Below are positions 55,701-63,394 of a DNA stretch of 64,000 nt, piece after piece. Each line of letters begins with the position of its first letter. Positions within the stretch are counted from its first letter, which is position 1. The notes below the pieces were generated by a model. The model saw nothing but the letters and a program-made list of their open reading frames with translations. It was not told the origin of the DNA and did no database searches. The translations under genes and the position numbers were made by a program. Where the stretch lies: the NCBI GenBank assembly GCA_033032175.1, contig CM065331.1, positions 7,130,370-7,194,369 of the forward strand. The letters are read 5' to 3'. This DNA comes from Saturnia japonica. Taxonomy: Eukaryota > Arthropoda > Insecta > Lepidoptera > Saturniidae.

Positions 55701-58025
55701 ATTTCTGACCTGATGTTTTGCTTTAACTGGGTTAGATTCGTCGGATTGTTTTGATAAACCTTACTTTTAAGGTATCCCCATGCAAAATAATCAAGCGGGC
55801 TAAGGTCGGGGCTTCTGGGAGGCCAGTTGATGTTACCCCTTCGCGAAATTACTTTATTAGGGAATAATTCGTTAACAACTTCCATTGAGTCATTTGAGGT
55901 ATGGAAAGTGGCCCCATCTTGCTGGAACCACGTTCTTGAGTTGAAACCTGCAAACTCCTGCAACTCTGGGACCAAAAAATTTCGCAACATATCGCAATAA
56001 CGGTCACTATTCACATTAATTGCTCGGCCTCGTTGATCTTCATGAAAATAAGGACCAATTATGCCTTTAGCAGACATAGCGGCCCAAACAACGACCTTTG
56101 GGCTATGCAGGGGTCGTTCATGCTTTCGTCTCGGATTCTCCACTGCCCAGTACTGACAATTCTGCTTATTAACATGACCATTCAGGTGAAAATTTGCTTC
56201 GTCACTGAACAGTATGTTGTTAAAGTTGTTAAATCGCTGCAGCATTTCGTTCGCAAAATTCAGTCGATTAGCATAGTCCGTATCCTTCAATTCTTGAACC
56301 AATTGAATTTTATAGGCTTTTAGATGTAAGTCTTTCTTTAAAATCGAATGTAAAGACGATTTTTTGATGTTCAACGCTTGGCTTCGCTTTCGGATGGATA
56401 AAGACGGATTTTGACGAACCGACGCCTCAACTTCTTCAATTGTTTCTTCATCGCGAACTGAACGAGGACGACCAGAGTTTTGAATTTTAACTGTCGCACC
56501 TGTATTCTCGAACATCCTGATCCATTTCCTAATGCTATCGTCACTTGGCGCGTGGTGTGTACGATATTCCGCACGATAGAGACGTTGAGCAGTCACTATT
56601 GAATCACCATTATGATAATACGCTCGTACGCAAAATGCGCGATGCGTCCCCGAGTACTGTTCCATCGTGACTAAAACTCCACAAAATGGCGAACGCCACG
56701 AACCCCTCCCCGCACCCTTTAGACGCCCCGTTTCGAATATGGCGCGAAAACAAATACACGATACCCTTTCTGGACAGCTTGTATATGTTATAGCATCAGG
56801 TCTTCAGCTGAAAACTAACGATAATGAAATATCGTATCGCACAACGCTGCGGTATGCGGCATCGGACACATCTATACTAATATTAAAAAGCTGAAGAGTT
56901 TGTTGGTTTGTTTGTTTGGTTGAACGCGCTATACTCAGGAACCACTGGCTTGAATGGAAAAAATGTTTTAAGTGTTGGATAGCCCATTTATCGAGCAAGG
57001 CTATAGGCTAAATAACATAACGCTGCAACCAGTAGGAGCGGAGCATCGTTGAAAAATGTTGCAAAAATGGGGAAATTTTATTCCTTTTAAGAGCTTCCAT
57101 TATGTAACGCAGACGAAGTTGCGCGGGTCAGCTAGTGATCGTATAAAAACGTCTAGAATAGTCTTTTGTTCCGTTACAGTCGCAGTATGTGTCAGCGGTG
57201 TAGTGAGAAGATAGACATGGATTTGTTTGAAGATAATTTTATAGAATCAATCGGAATAAATGCTTTTGTATTAAATTTTCGTAACAATCTTTACTTTTTC
57301 GTTGTAAAAGCATGGTTCTCGGTCTGTTTCTTAGTTTTTTTCTGTTATTTAACTGATCTTTTTCCTCCACCAACAAAAAAAAACAAAATTCAAGAATTTT
57401 TGTTCATGTTGACACGTCTACTTTGGTAGCTGCGGCAAAATCAATACACTGCTACATTGCGTTATGACGCTGCATTTGAGCTACACATCGCTGCGTTGTG
57501 CGTTAATATCGCGAGATCAAAGTTTAAGGGATCCTTTAGAATAATGTGTATTATTTCAGTCCAACAAGTTTAAATTGAGTAATTGCGTTTATGTATTATA
57601 GTTTTATTATCATTAAGCTAAACCAAATCATGCATGTGCTGAAAAGTCCGTCATAGTGACTGGCTTTTGCGTGTCGCGTTTCGGGATCAACCTGTTCATA
57701 TCCAGTTAAATGAATGCAGGACGACATAACAGCGGCGACGGTCGATGGATTTAGATCTCTCGGTGGTCACCGTTGTGTTAGGATTGTACTGTGCTCACCA
57801 TCAATGACAGTACGTCGGTAATTTGCCGAGTTACTATAAAAAGGGAAATAAATGAACTTTTCGTATTTTTTTAGGTTGGGTCACACTTTACGTTTCGAGG
57901 AGAAAGGCGCTGTGCTTGCGAAAGACGCTTCTACGAAAGGAGACGACTGGTTTGACATATACGACCCAAGAAATCCTATTAATAAGAGAAAGAGAGAGAA
58001 GAATGATAAACAGAGTAAACAATAA
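40724..58025 (+). CDS. Cwc27: CWC27 spliceosome-associated cyclophilin (10 exons, complete)
   Basis: Nuclear cyclophilin of the activated spliceosome (known as SDCCAG10 in mammals). Exons: 40724-40765, 41083-41191, 41717-41817, 43145-43295, 44238-44427, 46458-46588, 48249-48480, 49462-49659, 55328-55471, 57875-58025; phases agree and give 482 residues, close to human CWC27 (472). It starts [15 protein letters not shown], as the human protein nearly does. The cyclophilin domain covers about residues 11-166 ([53 protein letters not shown]). The position that is Trp in cyclophilin A is Glu122 here (TPELQNKHT), as in human CWC27, so a weak or absent isomerase activity is expected. Then come [16 protein letters not shown] and a highly charged, probably coiled-coil stretch (about 240-430), ending near [15 protein letters not shown]. 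Intron 8 (5.7 kb) contains PIG-C; intron 9 contains a mariner seven bases in. Confidence 0.94.
40803..40958 (+). mobile_element. SINE-like dispersed repeat (GCAGCTGCACTTGAG family)
   Basis: GTGTTTTCTAATGCTTGCCT, GGCAGCTGCACTTGAGAGAC and CTTAGCGTGTTACTG; same family as 6665-6812. It begins only 40 bases into CWC27 intron 1. Confidence 0.6.
41830..43140. other. CWC27 intron 3, nothing strong
   Basis: AT-rich. 42590-42670 (AGACCTCCAAAGAAATTTCA, AAGGAGGTCTAGAAATT) has a small inverted AGACCTCC/GGAGGTCT pair and resembles LINE tail phrases near 12800. No gene seen. Confidence 0.4.
43363..43593 (-). mobile_element. 231-bp MITE, ACCCGACTG ends
   Basis: ACCCGACTGTAAC at 43363 is inverted as CAGTCGGGT at 43585-43593. 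Opposite-orientation sister of 7063-7290. In CWC27 intron 4. Confidence 0.75.
44440..44660. repeat. Dispersed repeat shared with 62072-62400
   Basis: GGGTTGAC, CCATTGGAAAATTTGAGA, GAATCACGTGATTGCGAACG and ATCGTGACGTCA correspond to phrases at 62080-62250. The other end (GAATGATGACGTCAC) is at 46225-46290, beyond the composite element, so one copy was probably split. Confidence 0.45.
44910..45923 (-). mobile_element. 1.0-kb ACCCGACTG element carrying a hAT-like segment
   Basis: Left arm ACCCGACTGCAACAAAAAC to AAGCCGTTTA (45062), then a segment starting AGTATGGCAGATGCATTACC that runs on the plus strand with [20 protein letters not shown] and [20 protein letters not shown], then a right arm ending CAGTCGGGT. 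About 45 bases (CTCGTAxxxTAAAATCCAT region) occur on both sides of the segment. The inner junction is the same as at 29090-29926. Confidence 0.7.
46230..46290. repeat. Far end of the repeat begun at 44440
   Basis: GAATGATGACGTCACACGC and TGTGTTTTTGTGGC match 62348-62400. In CWC27 intron 5. Confidence 0.4.
46915..47225 (+). mobile_element. tRNA-like SINE, sister of 60285-60600
   Basis: TTGGTCTAGCAGTGTGACGA (A-box-like) and GATAGTTTGAACCCCG (B-box-like) with GTAAGTCCTGATTTTCACGA before. The outer phrase CCGTTGTGATTTGAAACGCG is also shared. In CWC27 intron 6. Confidence 0.55.
47600..48020 (-). other. Possible short minus-strand transcript with splice-like sites
   Basis: Minus strand: [13 protein letters not shown] then a GAG|GTGAGT donor, a 49-base gap with an AG end, and finally [20 protein letters not shown] before KKK and a stop (47611). 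No family recognised, the intron would be very short, and the frames do not join well. It may be a repeat piece. Confidence 0.15.
48505..48740. repeat. Dispersed repeat (CTCTCTCCCAACGGGGTAGG family)
   Basis: CTCTCTCCCAACGGGGTAGG with CAGAGACAACGTTCTTCCAC is a phrase widespread in moth genomes. The end ACCACAAGCTGAGGTTTATT resembles the tRNA-like head region at 63775-63800. In CWC27 intron 7. Confidence 0.5.
49100..49288 (+). mobile_element. ACCCGACTG MITE, truncated copy
   Basis: GCATACGAGGTGTCGTTAGA, CATAGGCTATATAATATT and TGTTGCAGTCAGAT match 7063-7290; the left end is lost. Confidence 0.55.
49970..50150. repeat. AACCGACTT-type MITE fragment
   Basis: GACCCTTTCCAACAAAAAAA, CGGTTCATAAACAAAGAAGT and TACATCCGAATTGATATTC. 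In CWC27 intron 8, left of PIG-C. Confidence 0.45.
50173..50493 (+). mobile_element. GAA-tailed SINE with 12-bp target duplication
   Basis: Bounded by AAAGTTAAAATT at 50161-50172 and 50494-50505. Plus orientation: starts after TTGAGTTTTAAGCGGGATCT and ends GAGATGAAG. It lies 0.27 kb upstream of the PIG-C frame and so may carry or border its promoter. Confidence 0.85.
50758..51729 (+). CDS. PIGC: PIG-C, GPI-GlcNAc transferase subunit (single exon nested in CWC27 intron 8)
   Basis: Multi-pass ER membrane subunit (yeast Gpi2) of the complex that adds GlcNAc to phosphatidylinositol, the first step of GPI-anchor synthesis. The frame is open from just after TAA at 50746 to TAA at 51727-51729. Family hallmarks: [19 protein letters not shown] (from 50887), [38 protein letters not shown] and NIYGPWDEA near the C-terminus; about seven or eight hydrophobic segments lie between. 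About 280 residues from W onward match the family's usual length, with no internal stop or frameshift. No ATG occurs in this frame before the conserved region, so the given start (TTG) is only the open-frame limit. The real start is probably in an upstream 5' exon; TCGATTTCAG at 50831-50840 is a plausible acceptor. It could alternatively be an intronless retrocopy. Same strand as its host gene. Confidence 0.88.
   Translation: MSYVIVIKVHFKQNKNQHRLIQENIDFRSRRTKVIRKQNKRKSWVKNLYENRDYPDNYTDRKFLEDLRKNVHVEKVNLNQAVIGSFRVVLRFCLCILYAILFVYMYNDWVDTYTVIYTSITVTVICYLLYVIVEGWAILRHLKTVLVYIVIGYLLSPILHTLTDTVSTDTIFAWAIIMMGVHLMFFDYGVSAAFVSKSLSINAAIFASVCLVSRLSTPFDAFILLTVSVIVFVLSPQLFTVYLHTKLFLVLFFVTLFFTLISLYSVSLTLLLYFVGVVFVLSVYCPVMFVRWQKYKDNIYGPWDEAVINDSDDFDECLASDVK
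51812..51817 (+). promoter_or_regulatory. Likely PIG-C polyadenylation signal
   Basis: AATAAA 83 bases after the PIG-C stop. A second AATAAA (51725-51730) overlaps the stop codon itself. A poly(A) site here would lie inside the CWC27 intron and must not end the host transcript. Confidence 0.45.
52030..52277. other. Unassigned sequence 3' of PIG-C
   Basis: No ORF of note; GCAGGCGCTTGCCGCAAGC and CAAACGCT phrases recur loosely on both sides of the following MITE. Confidence 0.3.
52278..52532. mobile_element. ~255-bp MITE with CGGCCGTTTTCAATAA ends, probable TA target
   Basis: TATCGGCCGTTTTCAATAAG on the left and TTATTGAAAACGGCCGTA on the right are inverted, flanked by TA. A second internal GATAGGTTATTGAAAA copy is at 52435. 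No ORF. In CWC27 intron 8. Confidence 0.65.
52971..53383 (-). mobile_element. Non-autonomous Helitron (minus)
   Basis: Minus strand: TCTATACAATTAATAAAATT at 53383 to CACAGCTAG at 52971, A and T outside. Close relative of 28485-28916. CWC27 intron 8. Confidence 0.7.
53646..53815 (+). mobile_element. tRNA SINE body, headless copy
   Basis: CAGTAGTAGCTCGGAGTTTG, AATAGGCTCGCCCCCTATTA, TTGCCTAACCCTTCGGGG and a GTGATGGTATG tail; the inverse of 17861-18118 without the tRNA-like head. Confidence 0.75.
54240..54486 (+). mobile_element. Helitron 3' part
   Basis: GAACCGATTTTGACGGGACT and the end GAAGTTGCAGGCGCAGCTAG before T. The 5' end is not clear. Confidence 0.55.
54598..54911. mobile_element. 314-bp GC-rich MITE with ~30-bp TIRs
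   Basis: CCTTAGGCTGATTTTATAGT on the left is inverted as ACTATAAAGTCAGCCTAAGG on the right, and the match runs on through GACGCTT for about 30 bases. The inside is GC- and CpG-rich. No clear target duplication, so the superfamily is unknown. In CWC27 intron 8. Confidence 0.75.
54960..55320. other. End of CWC27 intron 8, unassigned
   Basis: Moderate GC, no ORF or repeat partner found by eye in this window. Confidence 0.3.
55479..56781 (-). mobile_element. Complete DD41D (rosa-like) mariner, 1.3 kb
   Basis: Ends CAAGGTGTCCAGAAAGGGTA (left) and, inverted, CAAGCTGTCCAGAAAGGGTA (right) continue with TCG[G/T]GTATTTGT. TA stands at 55477-55478 and 56782-56783. One uninterrupted transposase frame fills it (next entry). 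It begins seven bases after the end of CWC27 exon 9, immediately after GTAAGTA. Confidence 0.93.
55586..56665 (-). CDS. Intact mariner-type transposase, DD41D
   Basis: Cut-and-paste transposase of the Tc1/mariner superfamily, 359 residues from ATG (56663-56665) to stop. The N-terminus is a helix-turn-helix region ([38 protein letters not shown], with a GRPRSV hook). Catalytic aspartates: [24 protein letters not shown], and the last in [10 protein letters not shown]. There are 41 residues between the second and third, which defines the rosa (DD41D) group rather than classic mariner (DD34D). No stop or frameshift interrupts it, and the length is normal, so it could be active or recently active. 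Confidence 0.92.
   Translation of the reverse strand: MEQYSGTHRAFCVRAYYHNGDSIVTAQRLYRAEYRTHHAPSDDSIRKWIRMFENTGATVKIQNSGRPRSVRDEETIEEVEASVRQNPSLSIRKRSQALNIKKSSLHSILKKDLHLKAYKIQLVQELKDTDYANRLNFANEMLQRFNNFNNILFSDEANFHLNGHVNKQNCQYWAVENPRRKHERPLHSPKVVVWAAMSAKGIIGPYFHEDQRGRAINVNSDRYCDMLRNFLVPELQEFAGFNSRTWFQQDGATFHTSNDSMEVVNELFPNKVISRRGNINWPPRSPDLSPLDYFAWGYLKSKVYQNNPTNLTQLKQNIRSEMAAISIAMCQRVIANLRFRLEECQQRNGHHLDNIIFSK
56871..57135 (+). mobile_element. Complete short Helitron (265 bp)
   Basis: A-TCTATACTAATATTAAAAAG at the left and GAAGTTGCGCGGGTCAGCTAG-T at the right (20 bases plus flank; key part GCGGGTCAGCTAG). Same family as 30206-30905. In CWC27 intron 9, 90 bases after the mariner. Confidence 0.8.
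57640..57845 (+). repeat. RTE-type LINE 3' tail
   Basis: GTCATAGTGACTGGCTTTTG, TAGATCTCTCGGTGGTCACC and GTAATTTGCCGAGTTACTAT; related pieces at 3830-3960, 53540-53640 and 62560-62680. It ends just before CWC27 exon 10. Confidence 0.5.
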
Positions 58026-58026
58026 A
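58021..58026 (+). promoter_or_regulatory. AATAAA overlapping the CWC27 stop codon
   Basis: The final codons read CAA TAA followed by A, so an AATAAA hexamer overlaps the stop. If used for polyadenylation the 3' UTR would be only a few tens of bases. It may be coincidence in AT-rich DNA. Confidence 0.35.
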
Positions 58027-58129
58027 TCGTTTCTTTATAATGTGTATTTATTTTCTTTAATAACTTTTCCACATACATAGTTTGCCCCTCATAATATCTT
58101 ACTGTAGTCGAAAATTGGCAAAGCTTGTA

Positions 58130-58340
58130 ATATGATATGTTTTTTTTTTGTCGTTATAGGTTTACGGCTGTGGCCACAATCGCACCTGATCATAAGTGAC
58201 GATGTGGCCAAGCCTGTTATATGATGTGTTTTTGTAATCGTTATAGGCTTACGACTGTGGCCCGAGATGGTAACACGCTAAGCCTAGTAGAGAACTGGCT
58301 CTCAAGTGCAGCTGCCGAAACACACACATTATTACAATTT
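58130..58340 (-). mobile_element. Two partial SINE-like copies in tandem
   Basis: TCGTTATAGGTTTACGGCTG and ATCGTTATAGGCTTACGACT start two copies; the second continues to TCTCAAGTGCAGCTGCCG. Family of 2434 and 63395. Confidence 0.55.
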
Positions 58341-58434
58341 GTATTCATTAAATATTGGGTTCCATAAAATGGGAGATTTTTTGAGATTTCCATAACTTTA
58401 AAAGGATTAATTATCGCTGCCCCAGAGAAGGTAC

Positions 58435-58780
58435 CTACCTGGTAATTCGCAGACAGTTAATATCATAAATACATGACTCTGAGTATTTGGTGGTATCTTG
58501 GTTCATTTTTGGCTCTTGGCTGTTATCTTAATTCATTAACTTATGTTTTTTGACCCTATGTTATGTAACGTTAGTGGTATTTTGCGCTAAATTGTTTGGA
58601 TATGGTGCGTACGTGAAGAAAAAATATAAAATGGAAACATTCATTTTGAGTTGCCACAAATACGAGGGTGCCATCATTTTGTTAGACCGCACTTTGAATA
58701 TTTAAAAAATACTACGAAGGCTTAAAAACATTGACACTGGCAAATGTTTCTGCGGCGCCAAAACAGGAAGGAGAAGAAAT
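58435..58780 (+). mobile_element. GAA-tailed SINE relative, alternate 3' module
   Basis: GACCCTATGTTATGTAACGT, GCCATCATTTTGTTAGACCG, AAAAACATTGACACTGGC and GGAAGGAGAAGAAA tail. The second half is shared with 60095-60150 and 4300-4360. Confidence 0.5.
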
Positions 58781-59174
58781 TTTTGACTATGAACTTTGAT
58801 ATTTATGTACCTAATTAATTATTTATTCCTTTAACCTAGAAACTAGTTTTATACAAAAGTAGTACAATTTGAACGTCCTGTCAGGGTGCACAGACGAGTT
58901 TTTTTGGAAGGTGTCGTCTGACTTCCGTCTAAAATTCCGTCCGAATTTTTATTATCTACTTCCACGCGATTTATCAAATCAAGACTGATGGTGAAAGCAA
59001 ACTTTAAGTATTATCATATATATAAAGAAACTGTACACTGATAATTAATTCTATTTTAATTTCCTATCGGGATTATAAAAAACGGTATATTCGTTGTGAA
59101 AACCGGTTACGTGGAAGCTATTGATTTACTATGTTCGTTTGTACTCAAAACGGTATATGAATTAGTTTTTTTTT

Positions 59175-59300
59175 TTATAAAGGTAACTAACAAACATACT
59201 GCCCACCTGGTGATGGTAAGCGGTAAACGTAGCTGTCAGCTTTAAGCGCCCTGGAGCCATTAGAGGCATTGACATTTTACCGGGTTTCGGGGCGAGCGCG
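59175..59300 (-). repeat. RTE-type LINE 3' end
   Basis: AACATACTGCCCACCTGGTG with ATGGTAAGCGGTAAACG is the inverse of the tail seen at 12970-13040. Confidence 0.55.
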
Positions 59301-59389
59301 AAAGGCACTCGGCCACGGGCGTTCTGGGAGGAAGGAAGAAATATGCGTATATGTATTTAGTAATCTGGTAATTTGGTCTAACTAGCCAC

Positions 59390-59590
59390 AAGACAATTTT
59401 TAACAAGAAACAAAACCATCCAATGTTAATGAAATGGGACCACCATTGAGGCGTCCCCTTTCCAACGAAAAAAAGAATCATCCCAATCGGTTCATAAACA
59501 AAATAGTTATGACAGAACGTTCATAAAAAAAAAAATTATATATATATATATATGAATTATAACCTCCTTTTTTGAGTCGGTTAAAAAAAA
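59390..59590. repeat. AACCGACTT-type MITE with a (TA)n run
   Basis: GGCGTCCCCTTTCCAACGAA, CGGTTCATAAACAAAATAGT and the end CTTTTTTGAGTCGGTT; (AT)n at 59537-59552. Confidence 0.5.
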
Positions 59591-59856
59591 GTCCTTTTCT
59601 TAACCTATGTGTGGATGAGTTAGCATGAATCAATTTAAATTTTAAGATCAAATTATTATTATTAAGTTTCCGTTATCAATGACTCATTAAAAAAATCAAC
59701 TTGTATACAAGACTCTCAGTCTTTCCCCTGGTACATTGTTTTATTACATGTGATTAACATAAAACAATTATAAATTTATAATCAAACGGATTTCTCGGAC
59801 GACGACCTTTGCCCTCGAGCTACCATTGTAAACTCGATTATAAAACCAATGGAGGC

Positions 59857-60150
59857 TTTGAAGAGATTTTTTATGAGTTTTTGGCGGGATCTTGAAGTGA
59901 AATATTCTGGTTTTTATATCTAATTCTGTGATATTGGTGGTGTTTTGCGTGATATAATTTGGTTTTTGTGCTTAAGGGAAGTGGATTGTAAATATAAACT
60001 GAAAGAATGCATTTTGTAATCTCACAGAAACTCCGTAGATCGATCTAACAAACAACCATCTTGATAGACACCACTTTGAATAAAATACCTATACTACGAA
60101 GTCTTGAAAACATTGACGCTGACAAGTGCATTTGCGGTGCCAAAAGATAA
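59857..60150 (+). mobile_element. GAA-tailed SINE, alternate 3' module
   Basis: Starts ATGAGTTTTTGGCGGGATCT like 50173-50493, but from about 60060 it continues CACTTTGAATAAAATACC, AAAACATTGACGCTGAC and ends in GATAAAGAAGAG, like 58435-58780. Confidence 0.65.
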
Positions 60151-60284
60151 AGAAGAGATTGTCTAATGTTTCTTTATGATTCTTATTAATTAATCTGATG
60201 TTAATTTATATATTGTTATATTATTTTTACACAATTAAATACATGTGTGGTAACTACACACACACACGTGGTCACACGCTGTGG

Positions 60285-60600
60285 AAGTGAAACCTTCAGA
60301 AAACAAAAATATATTCATTAAAATCGCTTTTTTAAAATCCTAAATCACCAGGACTCGAACTATCGACCACTCGTACTGTACATACAACAGTGCATACAAG
60401 TCCGGTCGTCACACCGCTAGGCAAATTCGACGACGATCATAGTTATGAAAATCAGGACTTGCATTACCCGTGTATAATGTAAATAAATGTATTCTGTCTC
60501 ATTCTCTCGCAAGCTAAATCCCATAGTTGTATGTGTTTGTTGCTTTTTACTTTCAACGCGTTTCAAATCACAACGGTGCTAAAGAATATTTCGTTCCAAA
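60285..60600 (-). mobile_element. tRNA-like SINE, sister of 46915-47225
   Basis: Plus strand CACCAGGACTCGAACTATCG is the inverse of a B box, CGTCACACCGCTAGGC the inverse of an A box; GAAAATCAGGACTTGCATTA and GTTTCAAATCACAACGG complete the match. Confidence 0.6.
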
Positions 60601-60819
60601 AAACTCAGTGAAATTTATTTACACTGTTAATATCGATGGCTAACGTCATCATATCGCACTCGCGCAGCTTTCAATTTTACACTCTACTGCAGGCTGCCAA
60701 TAGCCAGCAACAGGTCAGCTTATTGGTCGTATTTGTCCCTCCCGCGTCCCGCAGACAACTACGAGCCAGGTGGGCCTCGCTTGTAGCCTATAAGTTTAAC
60801 TTCAAAAATATACATAAAT

Positions 60820-61036
60820 AGGGGAATGCCCATTTTTGGCTCAAAATGAACAAGAATTTACATTTACTGAATAAAACTTTGTATTTAGTTTACTTTTGTA
60901 ATGTTCGTTTATTAATCTAAAACACTCCATTTTTTTTTTTCTAAACCAACTCCTTAACCAATTTAATACGAAAATTGTATATATTTACATGTGTTCACCT
61001 AGGGCCAAAATGTCTATGGACGGCGGGCATTCCCCT
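60820..61036. mobile_element. 217-bp MITE with AGGGGAATGCCC ends
   Basis: AGGGGAATGCCC at 60820-60831 is inverted as GGGCATTCCCCT at 61025-61036. Further in, TTTGGCTCAAAATGAAC and GTTCACCTAGGGCCAAA extend the match loosely. No ORF. Confidence 0.6.
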
Positions 61037-61039
61037 TTC

Positions 61040-61860
61040 ATTTGAAAACTGTTCGATTCTAGTTTATATGGTAATTTTTTATTTTATAAACGCTTCTTGT
61101 AGTTTTTATTAGTCACTTGTTATTGCCTCTTTAGAGTTATCGTGAGATCTTGGACATCGGTCAGGATTTACGGGTCACTGTTATTCACTCTAGTGACTTC
61201 CAAGTGTCGATAATTTGAAACAAAATCGTTTATTAATTACATAATTTAATAATGGATTTTTAGCCCGAATGTGTTAGTTAGCCAGATGGATATTAGAAAA
61301 TGCTTTACCACCATGCAATGGTTTTATCACGTTGTTTTTCATCATTGAAAGCTTGGGCTCATTGTAGGATTCAGATCCACCACGTCGACACGAAATTCTG
61401 AGTTATCAATCGATTAAAAATTTATAGTTTTATTACAAATCAATTTATCGACAAAATGTACCTAGTCTTAGTGGGTTAGGTTATACTATAACTATTGCTG
61501 GTTTGTAGAACACAACAACCCCTAGGTCCGTTCCTCGGTGTGAAGCCCTTGGGTCAGGCAGCTGCCCGCGCGATACAAAGTGACACTATACGTGCAACAC
61601 TTAGCTACCCACATACAACATTACACACGTATGAACACACACACGTGCACACCACACAGGTACATAGGTTCTGTAAGGTACCTTTTTTTTTTCTTTTTTT
61701 GCGCTAGTTAGACTAATGCGCTAGTTAGTGTAGAAAAACCATTCCGATTATTAAATACACATACGCATGGTCCACTCCTTCCTCCCAGGAGGAGGGGAAC
61801 GTGCATATGAGTATATGTTAGTTAGTTCGAATTCTCGTAGGATTAGGGAATTAGTTAGAT
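61040..61860. other. Intergenic, no gene supported
   Basis: 61490-61680 has an open stretch (PLGPFLGVKPLGQAAARAIQ) followed by an (AC)-rich part; I recognise no family. 61330-61400 carries a phrase (GGGCTCATTGTAGGATTC) like the tRNA-like head at 63790. Confidence 0.35.
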
Positions 61861-61867
61861 CTCGACC

Positions 61868-62062
61868 TTTTCGCATTCGCGACGACCGCCCGAGCCGAGG
61901 TTCGGTCACTCTGGCATCCTCGTGCGGGTCGTCACAAACTTTCGCGGCTGAGTGCCCTAAGCGCTCGCCCCCAAGTCCGGTGAAGCTGTAAAAGCCGCAG
62001 CGGCCCTGTTTTAGGATAGGGCCCTTAAGGCTAACAGTGTAGTCAGTTCAAAAAAAAAACAA
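61868..62062 (+). repeat. Retroposon 3' tail (GTGAAGCTGTAAAAGCC family)
   Basis: CGACCGCCCGAGCCGAGGTT, GGTGAAGCTGTAAAAGCC, GGGCCCTTAAGGCTAACAGT and TAGTCAGTTC followed by A-run; best preserved copy in the window. Confidence 0.6.
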
Positions 62063-62071
62063 CAATCCGCG

Positions 62072-62400
62072 AGTTGACTGTATGTTTAAAAATTAAAGTA
62101 AATTATTGAGTAATATTGGCCTATAGCTAAAAAGCCTGAAATAATACAAAGCTGGAAAAAGTAGGTAATTGATTATTTATTTAATTTTCCCTTTGGAAAA
62201 TTAATACTTTCTGTCTGTGAGTCACGTGATTTGAAACGCGATTAGAAAATGTAACGTCACCATTCAGGCAATATGAACTGATATGAACGTTAGGCTCTTG
62301 CGTGAGTTGTCACACTTGTCGCTATTATCATACAAAATTATATTTGAAATGAATGATGACGTCACGGGACTATAATGGCGCGGTTTTGTGTCGTGTTTTT
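62072..62400. repeat. Dispersed repeat shared with 44440-44660 and 46230-46290
   Basis: CGCGAGTTGACTG, GAGTCACGTGATTTGAAACG, AATGATGACGTCACGGGAC and GGTTTTGTGTCG in one uninterrupted copy. Confidence 0.45.
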
Positions 62401-62559
62401 TTTTTAATTTCAATTAAAAATATTTTGAAATCACTTTATATGATGTATAAATGAAAAAAAATTCATAAGTTTATTATCAACATATAAAATGTTTAAATCA
62501 ATTTTCCATAAGTTGTCAACACCCAGATTGTGTCCGAGAGGGGTGCCCACCATAGACCG

Positions 62560-62930
62560 GATGTCACACCCGCTATAGTGGCAGGCTTTTGTGTGTCGGG
62601 TTCCAAGGTTAGCCGGTGTATATCCAGTAATCAATTTTGGTGGTAGGGATCTGTACCAACCAGACTGGCTAGCGACCACCACACACTTGTCTAGTGAACA
62701 CTTACGCTTTTTTAACCGACTGTTCATTGTATGTTTCATTGAATAGAGGATACTTCAAGGGTTGTCCCATGTTAATTTCATTGGCATTGAACCTTCGACT
62801 TCGACACCAGGGAAGTCCGCAAAATGATTTAAAATGGATTTCTTTTTTGTTGAAAATTGTCTTGTTGATATCACATTCATACCATATGTATCATTTTTTA
62901 TATACATTTTACACATAATTATGATGTGTG
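62560..62930. repeat. LINE tail piece and AACCGACT MITE piece
   Basis: 62565-62670 (TATAGTGGCAGGCTTTTGTG, GTGTATATCCAGTAATC) resembles 57640-57845. 62714-62900 starts AACCGACTGTTCATTG and shares TTAATTTCATTGGCATTGAA with 35390. Confidence 0.4.
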
Positions 62931-63394
62931 GTTGATGCCAATTATAGGTCATATGTTAAGGTGATGAAAAGCTCGTCACAGTGATTCCCTTTTGGATTGT
63001 CGCGTTTGCTTGTTGATCTATGTGGACTTCGTCCATCGATGTCGATAAGTTTAATATATCGATGTTTTTCCAACACTAACTAACAAGGAGTTATTATTAA
63101 AAGTATTCGCGAAGTGCCGGCGGTAGATCGAGCGATAAGTAGCAAGTATCTGCACAAAGTAATTATTTTATTCGTTCACGTAGCTCTTTATCATTGTAAT
63201 GGCAACTGTTAGCTCTAAGTGGATAAGACGTTTTGTAAAAAGTTACAGTTTTTTAAAATAGTAACTAAGTAACGGCATTGCGCCTGATGGAAACACAAAA
63301 CAAAGGTCTTTGCTGTCACGTTGGTACATACCAACGTACATACAACAACGTACATACCAAGCTTACATAAGCTTCTCTGCAGCTGAACCTTTTT

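Noticed and set aside
56033..56323. Plus-strand ORF inside the mariner
   Set aside because: Shadow of the minus-strand transposase.
61495..61707. Possible exon PLGPFLGVKPLGQAAARAIQ
   Set aside because: No family recognised, no matching splice partner; runs into AC-rich low complexity.
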